Assembly (NCBI GenBank): GCA_030142905.1
Contig: JASJOG010000010.1
Coordinates: 1,377,501 to 1,441,500, forward strand
Length of the DNA: 64,000 bases
Source of the DNA: Heliopora coerulea
Lineage: Eukaryota; Cnidaria; Anthozoa; Scleralcyonacea; Helioporidae
Direction of reading: 5' to 3'
The notes beneath the pieces were generated by a model. That model was not told the origin of the DNA. It saw nothing but the letters and a program-made list of their open reading frames with translations, and did no database searches. The stretch's first letter is position 1, and every line of letters begins with the position of its first letter. The position numbers were made by a program, and so were the translations under genes. Positions 28,501 to 36,021 of this stretch are shown in pieces.

Positions 28501-29940
28501 AGAATGACAAAAGCAAAACCTTCTAACATCAAAAAGCATTTTCAGTATTACTCATTATTAAATAATGAAGGAATACTCTCACCCTGATGTATGGTTTTTA
28601 CCATGTGTTTATGATCTAGAGTAAAATAAGGTGCAAATGATGCCCAAACTTCAATTTGATAACAACAGGGATTTAGCTAGATCTACCTTTTGAAACTTGA
28701 AGATTATGAAATATATTGCCTTGGCAATTTGTTGACATATATGCTAGGTTTTAGATTAAATTTCACTAATGCAAGCTATTTTCCATGAGCTGGGTGCATT
28801 AGCCCCAGTTGATTAGGAGAAATTTGACCCTTTTAGGACACACAACAATTATGTTTTGGAATGCGGATTTAAGAGGATATGGGCGAAGCCAGAAGATGAT
28901 GCATTTTTTCCCAATATGACATTCTACAGGTATGTTAGATTACTTTTGCTAAGAAAATTTGAGTAAATTTATGATGTACAGTACAAACTTAATCTGTTTG
29001 AAATATCTGGATGTACTCCACTTTACTTTTCTTTAAGCCCCAAGGGTGTTAGGTGTGTGTTGGGGTACTTCAATTAACCCCTGAGCTAAACATGTTATGG
29101 TTGAACAGTAAAATGGAAATTTCAATCATTTACTTTGACATTCAGTGCATGGCAGCTATCTCTGGTTAAGAGTTTAAAACATTTCTCACATATCAAGAAT
29201 AATGTATTTTTTGTGGTTGTATAGCACTAAAAGAGAATTCTTTTCCGTTAAGGATGTCGACTATGACATGTCATTTACATATACAGTATAGTCACCACTT
29301 ACACCTGATATGGGATTCAAATGATTGTTCACAGAGACATACTAAAGATTTTCACGTAATGAACAATGTTTTCGGTTATTTGATCAGTTAGCCAGCTGAC
29401 CTGATCTGGAATTGAATTTAAATGTTTTTCTTTCCTTGTTCCCAAAAACGCCAAACATTTTATACAGTAGCTCAAAAAGTAAAGGACAGCACGAAACATC
29501 GATGGTATTTTTATACTTCTGCCAATAACTTTGACCTACCAATTTAAAGCATAAACGACGTGAATAACAAGAATCTAACGAAAAGACTACATGTACATGA
29601 GTAGTCCTTCGGTGTTCATTACATTAAAATAGAATGTGGAAGTTCTCAGTTTTCATACTGGAATGGTTACTGGTTACGGAACTGTGTTTAGTTTTTTCCA
29701 TTGTCCTTCTGAACAACAGTACTTAGTAACAAACCTGAAATTTCAAAACTATTCACCTTGCCATTAAATAACCAAAAATAAAATTATAATTTTCTCAATA
29801 CATGGTGATACTACGTACATGCTTTACAGATTTCTTACGACGTCAATAACACAGAAATTTCAGGTAGTGCTTGGCACTCAACAGTATTTTGAGAAGTTTA
29901 CTTACGCATTGACCTTCTTTTTAATGCCTGATCGATTCAT
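1..29940 (-). CDS. DNAI4: DNAI4/WDR78 homologue, 3'-partial spliced gene
   Basis: WD-repeat protein of the axonemal dynein intermediate-chain type. In known animals DNAI4 is needed for assembly of ciliary inner-arm dynein f, so the expected site is cytoplasm and cilium. Seen: fifteen minus-strand exons (listed separately) with AG acceptors, GT donors and matching phase at nearly every junction. They begin at an ATG at 29940 and run to 355. The product has a Ser/Thr-rich N-terminus, the family segment ETETMWLLDIPG, the GND-FVERGMQTF segment, and then WD-repeat segments including LAVGYG, VSVSADGRVTKW and EEGHIHKCSCSYNEQ. The reading leaves the window through an intron at 1-354, so the last WD repeats are missing here. 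Two exons are unaccounted for (21.65-24.15 kb and 3.03-5.20 kb). DNAI1, DNAI2 and DNAI3 relatives are less likely because the N-terminal segments also fit DNAI4. The family comparison is from memory, not a search. Confidence 0.88.
355..442 (-). CDS. DNAI4: DNAI4 exon (EEGHIHKCSCSYNEQ), last in window
   Basis: Encodes YIVGTEEGHIHKCSCSYNEQ then YLESYVGHT, one of the most conserved WD-repeat blocks of DNAI4. The acceptor CTTCCAG and donor GTAAGT are strong. It leaves in phase 0; the remaining WD repeats must lie left of position 1. Confidence 0.9.
851..998 (-). CDS. DNAI4: DNAI4 exon (basic loop, FCFDFHPND)
   Basis: Starts LMKLKRINLQKQKGKKSPG, a lysine-rich loop typical of this position, and ends SRFAAGFCFDFHPNDSN. 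Phase 1 in and phase 2 out, both matching the neighbours. The acceptor follows a run of eight T. Confidence 0.88.
1380..1540. repeat. TATA-type microsatellite
   Basis: AT-rich run with ATATATGTATATATGCAT units in a DNAI4 intron. Similar simple runs occur at 2085-2118 (TA), 5055-5150 (TA/CATA), 16530-16620 (TA then CATA), 27445-27470 (CATA) and 32421-32450 (ATA). Confidence 0.85.
1757..2082. repeat. foldback repeat with TGACGTCA octamers, copy 1
   Basis: A hairpin with arms at about 1777-1815 and 1850-1890 (AACATGAATGACGTCATTTC inverted), followed by a tail with further TGACGTCA sites near 1960 and 2002. A second copy lies at 57668-57970. It falls in the DNAI4 intron between the exons at 998 and 2873. 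Confidence 0.6.
2128..2420. repeat. palindromic element with tRNA-like core
   Basis: Outer arms (2165-2240 and 2340-2410: CTCGACTTTAAGACCCAGCC...CCTGTTGCAAAA and its complement) enclose a segment with an A-box-like TAGCTAGTTGGCAGAGC and a B-box-like GGTCGCGGGTTCGATTCCC. Relatives lie at 11695-11830 and 59060-59270. The reading frames here on both strands arise from the repeat and are not genes. Confidence 0.65.
2873..3027 (-). CDS. DNAI4: DNAI4 exon (PVWHVKW / SADGRVTKW)
   Basis: Encodes KHIAPVWHVKWVLRDQSNGE followed by ILVSVSADGRVTKWSIRKGF, the strongest WD repeat of the gene. It needs an incoming phase of 2 while the exon at 5198 leaves in phase 0, so one exon (expected 20-30 codons) is missing between them. 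Leaves in phase 1 at GTAAGC. Confidence 0.9.
3028..5197. other. DNAI4 intron region, missing exon expected
   Basis: AT-rich sequence. One exon of about 20-30 codons should be here on minus (phase 0 in, phase 2 out). I saw no convincing VG-Y-G strand. A 56-residue hydrophobic plus-strand frame at 4691-4861 is probably chance. Confidence 0.5.
5198..5275 (-). CDS. DNAI4: DNAI4 exon (YPERIYHVESGV segment)
   Basis: Twenty-six codons, YPERIYHVESGVMTLDFSEL then QPNLLA, continuing directly from the previous exon's NPE. Phase 0 at both ends, donor GTGAGT. The family continues with a VG-Y-G strand that I could not find before 3027. Confidence 0.87.
6142..6228 (-). CDS. DNAI4: DNAI4 exon (LAVGYG segment)
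   Basis: Twenty-nine codons, phase 0 at both ends, DILAVGYGEFEFSSQKGGLV and then CCWSLKNPE. A typical WD-repeat strand set of dynein intermediate chains. Acceptor GTTTAG, donor GTAACC. Confidence 0.88.
6617..7102. mobile_element. MITE with GGCCACACTGCA ends
   Basis: The left end GGCCACACTACAACGG (6617) and right end GTGCAGTGTGGCC (7090-7102) are inverted. Both flanks are rich in ACGATAACGATA-type sub-terminal repeats. The core has no recognised coding sequence. The target duplication is unclear. It lies in a DNAI4 intron. Confidence 0.55.
8394..8540. repeat. inverted repeat
   Basis: Arms TTTGTGTCTTACGATTGTCA...CCTGAT (8394-8420) and the near-exact inverse (8513-8540), with a 92-base loop. 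The 101-residue frame over it is not a gene. Confidence 0.55.
8640..8905. repeat. (CAGTCAGCCAGC)n minisatellite with CATC microsatellites
   Basis: About eight 12-bp units at 8745-8830, flanked by CCAACC/CATC runs on both sides. All frames through it are open and give repetitive peptides, so they are rejected as genes. It starts just outside the DNAI4 exon 8917-9071. Confidence 0.85.
8917..9071 (-). CDS. DNAI4: DNAI4 exon (first WD repeat)
   Basis: Begins with an acidic run (DIEEKEENEEKLPTPAVSL), then LDKLWSYTCSVTKGRNVSCV and AWNRLNP, the entry to the beta-propeller. Phase 1 in, phase 0 out at GTGAGT. The (CAGTCAGC)-type tandem repeat starts just beyond its donor side at 8.64-8.90 kb. Confidence 0.88.
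9421..9534. repeat. 50-bp-arm palindrome
   Basis: Arms 9421-9470 and 9485-9534 are near-exact inverses (AGAGTAGAAAACATACTCC ... ACTCAAGATATG) with a 14-base loop. In RNA or single-stranded DNA it would form a long hairpin. Confidence 0.75.
11109..11260. repeat. head-to-head SINE-like tRNA pieces
   Basis: Two B-box arms, GACGGGAATCGAACCCGTAA at 11162 and its inverse TTACGGGTTCGATTCCCGTC at 11214-11233, form a hairpin. The second arm ends CAGGGACTCAGAACG, a tail seen in tRNA-derived SINEs. Not a tRNA gene, because no complete cloverleaf is present. Confidence 0.55.
11338..11500. repeat. inverted repeat followed by a SINE-like tRNA piece
   Basis: Arms ACATATGTACTGCCTG (11338-11353) and its exact inverse (11382-11397) are followed by GATTAGAGTATCTCACCAGT and GCGGGTCTGTTCCCCGC, degenerate A and B boxes. 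Confidence 0.5.
11695..11830. repeat. partial copy of the palindromic tRNA-core element
   Basis: Carries only one arm (CGCAACAGGTCCCGGGTGTGT) and the outer end TCGAGTGTAAATGCC, which is the inverse of GGCATTTACACTCGA at about 2127. The tRNA-like core is absent. Confidence 0.5.
12312..12560. mobile_element. foldback block of the modular family, solo
   Basis: GGAAAATTATAACTGTGTCA, then ACACTCGACTATCGCCTCGC flanked by inverted TTTAAA-rich arms, then GATAAAGCACTCCGACT. This is the same block as at 16650-16925, 25210-25490 and 50455-50720. A short piece of the opposite orientation lies at 2436-2470. Confidence 0.5.
13816..13959 (-). CDS. DNAI4: DNAI4 exon (Ser/Thr/Asp-rich linker)
   Basis: Phase 1 in and out. 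Encodes a low-complexity linker (GGHADGTDDIGSLSRPVSAD, then SEDSESVASQAIRSASGMSG) before the WD domain. The acceptor CTTTTCAG is good and the donor GTAAAA acceptable. An internal GTATCA 11 bases earlier would also preserve phase. Confidence 0.72.
14115..14216. mobile_element. TTAA-flanked MITE, second clear copy
   Basis: The same family as at 37129: TTAA at both ends, the core AGTAAAATCGTCTGG and GCCAGAGCAAAAT, and ends CCCTTTAAT and TTAACGGG. It sits in a DNAI4 intron just above the exon at 13959. Confidence 0.6.
15960..16925. mobile_element. modular non-autonomous element, copy 1
   Basis: Blocks in order: GACCGAGTGACGAAAGAGCG (16037), TTTTATACAATTAGCT (16269), GACCGCTCATCAACCAATCA (16457), a (TA)n/(CATA)n tract (16530-16620), and a foldback block ending AACACTCGGCTATCGCCTCG (16858). 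All blocks recur at 50.1-50.9 kb. No coding sequence was recognised. It lies in a DNAI4 intron. Confidence 0.5.
17133..17202 (-). CDS. DNAI4: DNAI4 exon (ATTWDMHD segment)
   Basis: Encodes EVGCMATTWDMHDVYTNEKY and leaves in phase 1 at a GTACAA donor. The W-D-M segment follows the previous block in the family. Acceptor TGTCAG. Confidence 0.82.
18612..18719 (-). CDS. DNAI4: DNAI4 exon (GND-FVERGMQTF segment)
   Basis: Thirty-six codons, phase 0 at both ends, with RPGNDSFVERGMQTFNDEPK and then KNKEIQS. This is a diagnostic block of DNAI4 between the N-terminal region and the WD domain. Acceptor ATTTAG, donor GTAAGT. Confidence 0.88.
18990..21230. repeat. DNAI4 intron stretch with three TTAA-MITE relatives
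   Basis: Copies at 19012-19083 (GACGGGTAAATGTGCCTGGC ... GGCCGAAAAGAGTTAA), 21018-21127 and 21135-21230 (TTAACTCTTTTCGGTCC, other orientation). They share a slightly different end, TTAACTCTTTTCGG. The DNAI4 exon 19768-19887 lies inside this span. Otherwise the stretch is plain AT-rich intron. Confidence 0.5.
19768..19887 (-). CDS. DNAI4: DNAI4 exon (ETETMWLLDIPG segment)
   Basis: Forty codons with ETETMWLLDIPG and a charged helix ending NQANRRYSE, a well-conserved DNAI4 block. The acceptor is CTGTAG. The donor GTTGGC is weak, but the next exon (18719) continues the family segment with no gap, so the junction is probably real. An internal AG at about 19870 would instead accept a phase-1 upstream exon. 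Confidence 0.85.
21539..21650 (-). CDS. DNAI4: DNAI4 exon (Ser/Glu-rich segment)
   Basis: Encodes VIGSVTASGVSSPESVVEEL and then TEPGARRYDMSTSLGG after the acceptor ATACTTAG. The donor is ambiguous. GTGTGT at 21540 leaves phase 1, and GTGTTG at 21538 leaves phase 0, which fits the next exon if that starts at 19887. The incoming phase does not fit exon 4 directly. Confidence 0.7.
21651..24150. other. DNAI4 intron region, missing small exon expected
   Basis: 21.8-22.5 kb contains irregularly repeated GTGAGAYTA words. A 95-residue plus-strand frame at 22902-23189 is unrecognised. A small minus exon (phase 0 in, phase 2 out) is expected but was not located. Confidence 0.4.
24151..24196 (-). CDS. 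DNAI4: DNAI4 exon 4
   Basis: A 46-base exon encoding RVTSNSLFGSDSMAT between a TTTTAG acceptor and a GTAAGT donor. It enters in phase 2 and leaves in phase 0. The next recognised exon needs an incoming phase of 2, so a small exon between this one and 21650 is missing from this reading. Confidence 0.72.
25135..25490. mobile_element. foldback block of the modular family with repeated end
   Basis: The end sequence GATAAAGCACTCCTG(C/T)TCGG occurs at both 25163 and 25460 in direct orientation, around a full block. This suggests a partial tandem dimer or insertion next to an older copy. Confidence 0.5.
25694..25761 (-). CDS. DNAI4: DNAI4 exon 3
   Basis: Short exon encoding VLDDMGNDVTPRSLLTLDA, a segment that follows the disordered N-terminus in the family. 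Phase 0 in, phase 2 out. A GTAAAG 5 bases earlier is also a possible donor, but only the GTAAGA donor keeps the frame open into the next exon. Confidence 0.82.
26254..26437 (+). pseudogene. retroelement C-terminal fragment
   Basis: The frame with RKWKEAWVIEQTNNAIVSR then ENGRTLSDVHKPLL resembles the tail of invertebrate reverse transcriptase proteins (Penelope-like or related), where K-E-A-x-x-I-x-x-T-N-N-x-x-R-x-x-G precedes the stop. No reverse transcriptase domain is near, so it is a dead fragment. Assignment to a superfamily is uncertain. Confidence 0.45.
26440..28108. other. DNAI4 intron, CpG-poor part
   Basis: From about 26.7 kb the sequence becomes visibly poor in CG. It has a CATA microsatellite at 27445-27470. 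Nothing else was recognised. Confidence 0.5.
28109..28292 (-). CDS. DNAI4: DNAI4 exon 2
   Basis: The acceptor TTTTAG lies just above 28292 and the donor GTAAGA just below 28109. The exon encodes a Ser/Arg/Thr-rich, probably disordered stretch with RHSQRTVGGSRSNILPPGG and ends in THHRPAVQ. It enters in phase 2 and leaves in phase 0, which fits both neighbours. It lies in a CpG-poor stretch. Confidence 0.85.
29906..29940 (-). CDS. DNAI4: DNAI4 exon 1 (start codon)
   Basis: ATG at 29940-29938 opens a short exon encoding MNRSGIKKKVN plus two bases, followed by a strong GTAAGT donor. The leftover phase 2 joins exactly to the next exon at 28292. The ATG is the start of the only frame that continues through the splice. 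Upstream DNA (29.95-30.15 kb) is CpG-rich and probably holds the promoter. Confidence 0.8.
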
Positions 29941-30534
29941 CGTGAATCCCGAAAAACTTCCACGTGCGACAAGGTAGAGAGAAAAACTATATTTACGTTT
30001 TGTCAGTCCACCATCTTGGCTTTCGTTGCTAAGCTCTCGTAAACTAAGGCTCAGTTCCCCCATTTATTTTGTGCCCGATGAACTGCACGGGCAAGGGCAC
30101 GTGGGTAAAAACGAGCATAACCAACACTAACGCAAACTCTCGTTATTTTCGAAGTTAATCTGCCCTATTAAATTTTTTTAATGTACTTCATTTAAAAAAG
30201 AGTATGCTTAGTTTTCATGCGCTTGTTTTCATGACTTTATTAATTAATTTTGTTTGCTCTTTTGACGAAAGTTTGCTAGAACTGCCTGATAAAGCGACCT
30301 ACGAGCGTAACCAGGGCCTGCATACACGATACGACTGTCGTTTCCGATTGTTCGTTCTGGTGTATCCGATTAACCTACTTTGGGTCTCCAGCCCAACTGC
30401 TACATGAGTTAGCGAATAGAAAGCAGGAATGGCACTTGAGACAGCATAGCATACCCCAAGACGAAAAATCTTTTACAATAATCGTATCGTTTAAACGTGC
30501 CCTTGAGGTACAGCTTCAGGTGCCCTTACGGTAA

Positions 30535-30950
30535 TATTTCGGGCTGGAATCCCGCCAGTCGTCGAACTTCGAGAACTCAAAAGATCTCAAAAACCCAGAT
30601 AAACATGGGAAGGAAAACAGTGTCTTTCTCCGCGAAGTAAAGGAAAGAATGGCGAAGAAGGATGTCGACCATATTCTAAATGCGGTAGGACTGTGAACCA
30701 TTGCACAAAAGATGAACTCCTTTCCGTCAACCTGATTATTGCTAAGACTGGCGAGTAATTCACGTTTGTTTAACTTTTTCAGCTGTTGTACATTTTTGTT
30801 GTCATTGTCTGGATATTTGTTATCTACGCGGGTCATCATGTCGCAAAAAGCAAGTTGGAATCATGAATCCATGGCTATTATTTTCCTGCGATTTTCTTGT
30901 CACGTTTAGGCTTGTGGAGAAGAGAACGTCTACTATAGGAGGACCAGGTG
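30535..30950 (+). other. possible exon pair of a gene divergent from DNAI4
   Basis: 30535-30693 is open with a protein-like charged stretch (FENSKDLKNPDKHGKENSVF then LREVKERMAKKDVDHILNA). A short AG...GT-bounded segment at 30910-30945 could follow. Placed about 0.6 kb from the DNAI4 start, head to head. No family is recognised. The CpG-poor stretch at 31-33.8 kb would fit a transcribed body. Confidence 0.18.
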
Positions 30951-31599
30951 TAATCCTCTAGGTTTTATCTTGGGCTGGATGTGGTTTAATTTGAACTGTA
31001 ACAATTGCTTGGTGGACAAAATCACACAGTCATGTATTTGACTTGTCGGGCATGGTTGAGCCCACATATCACTGTAAAGTGTTGTCAACAGTTAGATAAT
31101 TTCAACACTCACAGCATCATACTCTACCATGACTGATGAACGCAACTACCGTATTGTTTTGCAGAGTCAAATGGCAATGCTTGTTTATCCCTTCTATTTT
31201 GAAATAAAATATTGAAATGGAAAAGAAAATGCCTCAAATTATCATGGTTGGTATATTCATTCAGCAGTATTAGGGATACTCACCATTATTTAAGCTATGC
31301 ATGGTGGCAGTATCAGCTCTCCACAACATTGTTTTATTGCCAACTTTTGTCTCATTGACTCCAACCAATACATGGCTATTAAAAACTTCCCTTAACCCAT
31401 CAAGGGGTAAGAGTGCACTTTATAGTCTTATTTGGGCTAATGCCAATATAATAGCAAACCCTTATATTCTGTAGAATTTTATGCAGAATTGATTCATATC
31501 AACAACACTTAAACTCAATGACATTTCCTAATTGAACACTCAGAAAGATGCAGACATCAACATGGCTAGATTAAGTTACATGCAAGGCCATTAAAAATA

Positions 31600-32760
31600 A
31601 AGGACCTTCTAAGATGGGCACTGGAGTAGGACAAGCACAACTTTGGCCTACTATGAGAACATGAATGTTCCTGCCCACGAGAGTCTGGGGTGGCACCTTT
31701 GGCAAGTGTCAGCAACCCCTAAGCCAAGGGTAGATAAAACTCTTTAGCCTTGAATGGCAACTTATCTAGGAGAAGGTAAATCTGAGAAAAAACCCAGAAG
31801 TAGGTAGGCAGGACATTGATATTGGAGCCAGTGACCTCCATAAAATGAGTAGGCTTTAATGAGATGACCTAGGGAGTGGCACCCCTGCCTTGCCAGCTGG
31901 GTAGACGAGTAGCCAAAAGCCTCAGCTCGCCTTAATTGGCTGGCATCTGCAAGTACACTACCCTCAGGTGTTAGCAAACCTGCCCTGTTAGCCCAAGGAC
32001 TAGAAGACAATCTGTACAGCAGGCTGATGCCCCTGACCTTAGTTGGTTGAGGATGAACCAGCATTAAATGCTGAAACAGATCTGCACTAGTCTAAGAATA
32101 AAACAATATTCAGTTTTAACCCTTGCAGTGGCACACCTTAACTGACCTTAATTGTTTGGAAGTGTAAGAGAGTACTGTTTAGGTCAAACTGGATATATGC
32201 ATTAGGGAGTGCTTTCAGGAACTTCAAAGGGCTGCACATCCTTTACTCCTTCATGACTGGATAAGTTGGGCAAGTAAGGGCTGGCCCTGTTTAAAATCCA
32301 TATTAATGGTAAAATTTTCTTTCACCACAAATTCCCCGAAATATGCAATGTTCGTTGCGGCCTTACCTGGTGGGATGCTGGGAGCCCATAGCAGGCTGAG
32401 ACCCCTTTCCACTGTCCTTAATAATGATAATAATAATAATAATGATAATACTGACCAAGAAAGAGAAGACTGCATCTATACAGTGGACATAGTTTCCCAT
32501 TAGATACAAGGATTAAAGAGAGGGGAAGAACAAAGATAGAGAAATATACAGACCTTAAGTACAATTGAGTTATTAAAGGTGTGGAAAGGGAGGTGACCAT
32601 GGTATTTATTCTGCCTGTCATCTTAGGTGCCTTGGAAACAGTGACCAAGAATGTACAAGATAACCTAGACAATAAAATAGTAAGGTTGAAGATCCCCAGA
32701 AGATCGGATTACTAGGAACGTCAAGAATCCTGAAGAAGGTCCTGGACTCGTAGCCAGCCT
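31600..32760. pseudogene. decayed LINE remnants
   Basis: On plus, 32485-32745 gives in one broken frame pieces PLDTRIKERGRTKIEKYTDL, ILGALETVTKNV and GTSRILKKVLD, the C-terminal block of a LINE reverse transcriptase common in cnidarian genomes. At least two stops interrupt it. The 31.6-32.07 kb stretch looks like other parts of such an element on minus. CpG-poor, so probably old or methylated. Confidence 0.5.
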
Positions 32761-33883
32761 TCAATATGCTGTGGGACATTGCATGATATCAGGTGCAACC
32801 GGTGATAGATTGAGTAATTGTGAAACAATAGTAATAATAAGCATTAGTTGACCACAATAATGTAAATGAATACTGCCATGGCAATATGAATTTATTTGCT
32901 TTTTACAAAATATACCTAATATCACCCCTGTGTAGGATGAACTCACTGGACAAAGACGCTTGATATTAAGAGTATTTTTGATAGCCATATAATGCATTGC
33001 ATACTTGGCTAGGCTCATTCAGTCTGATTAAGAAGGATGTTGTGTCTTTTTGCTTTTGTTTTTATCAAGCTTGTTAGTGCTTTGCTTGATAAAAATGGAA
33101 AAACAACTCAACTAATTGCCCTGCTTATTTGGATGTCACACTGGGTCAATGATTAATATGCTGTATATTTTATACAGGTTAATTTTCACGGTACTCAGAA
33201 CTCTATGGCATTATGGAAAAATGATGCAGATGAATATATAAATCTTTGGTAGTAGATCCTTATTATTTATAACATATACGGGTGTAATAAGTTTTCATAA
33301 TTTATGCTGAGACATAGGGCCCCACTAAGTGCAGGGCCCTAGACCATGGCGAAATAGCCTACTTGGCCTATGCGTGAATCCGGCACTGGATGTCAATTAT
33401 ACTGCTGGTAAAAGTACTTTTGGCATGAGAAAATACCATAATTAAAAAAAGTCATGTCACAAAAATTATTGAACCAATGGTAGTGGTTAAAATTGCAGCA
33501 GTCTAACAAAAAGGCAAAGGCCAGTGGGGGAAAACATTCTGCAAAAATGGAATTTGTTAAATGTTAATTACCTAGCCTTAGGATAGTCTATAAATAAGTT
33601 AACTCCATTCACTGTGTAATCATTAGGTTTCATATAAACACTTTAGTGATGTGTAAGTATGAATTAATGTTGCACCATAGAGAACATTTCCCTTGTTCCT
33701 GCACTGGTGAAGCACTTGTTCCTTATTCTGTGGGCAACAGCAAAAATTGTCACCTATGCTTTACCGCTTTGAGTACTTGTACATTCAGGATGACTTGTTT
33801 GGGGGTTCAAGCAAGACATCTGCCCAAGGTCAAGTTGCCACGTGACTGAGACCAGAGATTTGCAGTAGTGCACGTCCAGCCAA

Positions 33884-34419
33884 TCAGAGCACACATTTTC
33901 GAAGTGCTATTTCATCAATCGAAGTTACCACTCTTGCGTATTCAACGAAAATCCCCTCTGTAATGTAATCTTTAAGCACTATGAAATTAGATATTGTCAC
34001 AGTTGCAAGTGGACAGGATGACATATTAACGACCTTAATCAAGCCAGAACGACAATGGCGATAAACAACCAAAGTTTTAGAATTTAACCGAAAGCATGGA
34101 TCATTGACCCCGTTTTGGATACTTGATGCTTGTTTTTCGACCTCTAAAAAGCTGGAAAGATTCTGTAAGAACCTACTCAATGGTTTGACGTTACACCTGC
34201 GACTAACAACTTTCTCACTCCATGAATTAGTGTCATTCTGAACGCGAGAAAATGCTTGGAATGACACTGTTTGACGAACGAGTGCGGCGTTTGGATTACT
34301 CTTGGGACTAACAATAATAATTCACTGTCCTTGTTTTGGATGAAAAGTTCTGTTGTAAGGACGTCGTCGTTGGCTTTCCCGTTGTTTTTGCGCTGCCTAG
34401 TGAAGTCTTGAAGACACAC
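33884..34419 (-). CDS. unrecognised reading frame, possibly broken
   Basis: A 127-residue frame (34267-33884) overlaps an 80-residue frame (34419-34177) in another phase. Together they could be one protein with a frameshift near 34.2 kb. The composition is protein-like (for example RCNVKPLSRFLQNLSSFLEV), but there is no known domain and no clear splice site. It lies just left of the Harbinger element. Confidence 0.2.
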
Positions 34420-35210
34420 CCCTATGGTCTGTTATTAATCAACTTCGGAGAAGAATTGCTGTTCGCGAAGTTTTTTGACTGAATAAGGCCATCTTTGTTC
34501 ATCTGCGATTGAATATTCTCGCGCATGAAAAGTTAAGTGGATATTGAAAGTGAAAAAATTCCTACGGAAAATGTTCGGAAGAGGAAATCGAGCTTTTTAG
34601 GCCTTTTTTCGTTTGTCGTCGCAAAACGGTACGCTTTTCCTTCATTTAATATCACAAAAAGAGTAAGTGCGTGTGTGCGCTTAGCGTCACAAAACGCCAT
34701 AATCTATTGTTTCACGCGCATGACAGAGCGACGACGGGCGTGTCTTTATTCCACAACACAAAAGGACTCTGCTTCTGTCTTTAACATTACACATCACAAC
34801 AGGGGTAAGTGCGTTCCTTTACTTAGCATCTTGAGGGGCTGTTTACTCACGTGCGATTACGTGCCTTGCAACTGACATCTTGGAGTATGTGTTTAACTGA
34901 TGAGAACGTCGAGGGCAAACTGCAGCGAATCATAAACGGATTTCTTGCTGCATAGATTGCGAGTGCCGAACCTAATAGTTGTTTTAAGTTCGGCAAATGA
35001 GCGACGTTTGACTTGATTTAAGTTCGGCAAAAGTACGGCAGACTACATTTGGAGCGACAGGTCATGTCGCATTATGCGACACCGGAGCGACTGCGAGTCA
35101 AACGTCGCTCTTCTCATGTGCCGAACCTAATGTATACATTTTTGTAATTTATTTTTACCCGAAAATTCAGGCTAAACATGCGTAGTGCGGTTCGTTATGG
35201 CGTTGTAAAT

Positions 35211-35300
35211 ATGGCGGCTATTAACAAGAAAATACGTGTATCATGCTATCGCGAAACAAAATATAGATGCATTGATTGTCATATGCCAGTTTGCAATTTC
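35211..35300 (+). CDS. possible first exon of the Harbinger partner (Cys-rich)
   Basis: An ATG just inside the left terminal region opens MAAINKKIRVSCYRETKYRC then IDCHMPVCN, with Cys spacing C-x7-C-x2-C-x4-C resembling a small zinc-binding motif. Related transposon partner proteins can start with such a motif. The donor is not clear, and the join to 36022 is inferred from position alone. The frame runs on to a stop at 35369 if unspliced. Confidence 0.4.
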
Positions 35301-36021
35301 TTTGACTCTGTTATCCCCTCACTTAGACTCAAAAATGCACTCCTCTGCACTTCAATTTGTACTTTTTAGAAATTTAAGCTTAATCTGTACATCTACACTG
35401 ATATGCCACACCACACATCTCAGTTGCGACAGATTCAACTGATTTTATTCTCTGGGTTTGAAGTATTATTATCATTGCCTAACTTACAGAAGTATTCTTC
35501 TGCAAATTGCGAAACTCGCACTGTTCAAAGTCCCCATGAATCTCCGCGGTCGCATGCACATGAGTCAGCAAAATGATCTCAAGCAGTCTGTGTGCGCGAT
35601 ATCAATATGATTATATTTACAAAGAAATGAATTGTAAACATGTCTGGGATGTCACAGAATGCGTTTAACGGTGTTGCAAGTCCCACTGTCAAATCGTAGC
35701 TTATATTTGTATTCCAAAACACATTTAAAAATAATTTCACAACACGGAAGACAGAAATACAGCAAATCAATACCAATGCGGGTTTTTATGCTAGCCTGGC
35801 GGGTCGGCTGGTTTGGATGTCCAAATGCGGATCTGACCCGCCAGATACGGGTCACTTGGAACCTATGTAAACAGTGCATACTACGTAAATAGATTTTGTA
35901 TTCCAACTGATTACTGAAACACAGAACAGAGAATTGGTACCGTTCGTACTAGCTACATCACTTTGCAAGTCAATACGTTTATATTTTTGGCACATTTAAG
36001 TTTCTGTTTTATATTATATAG

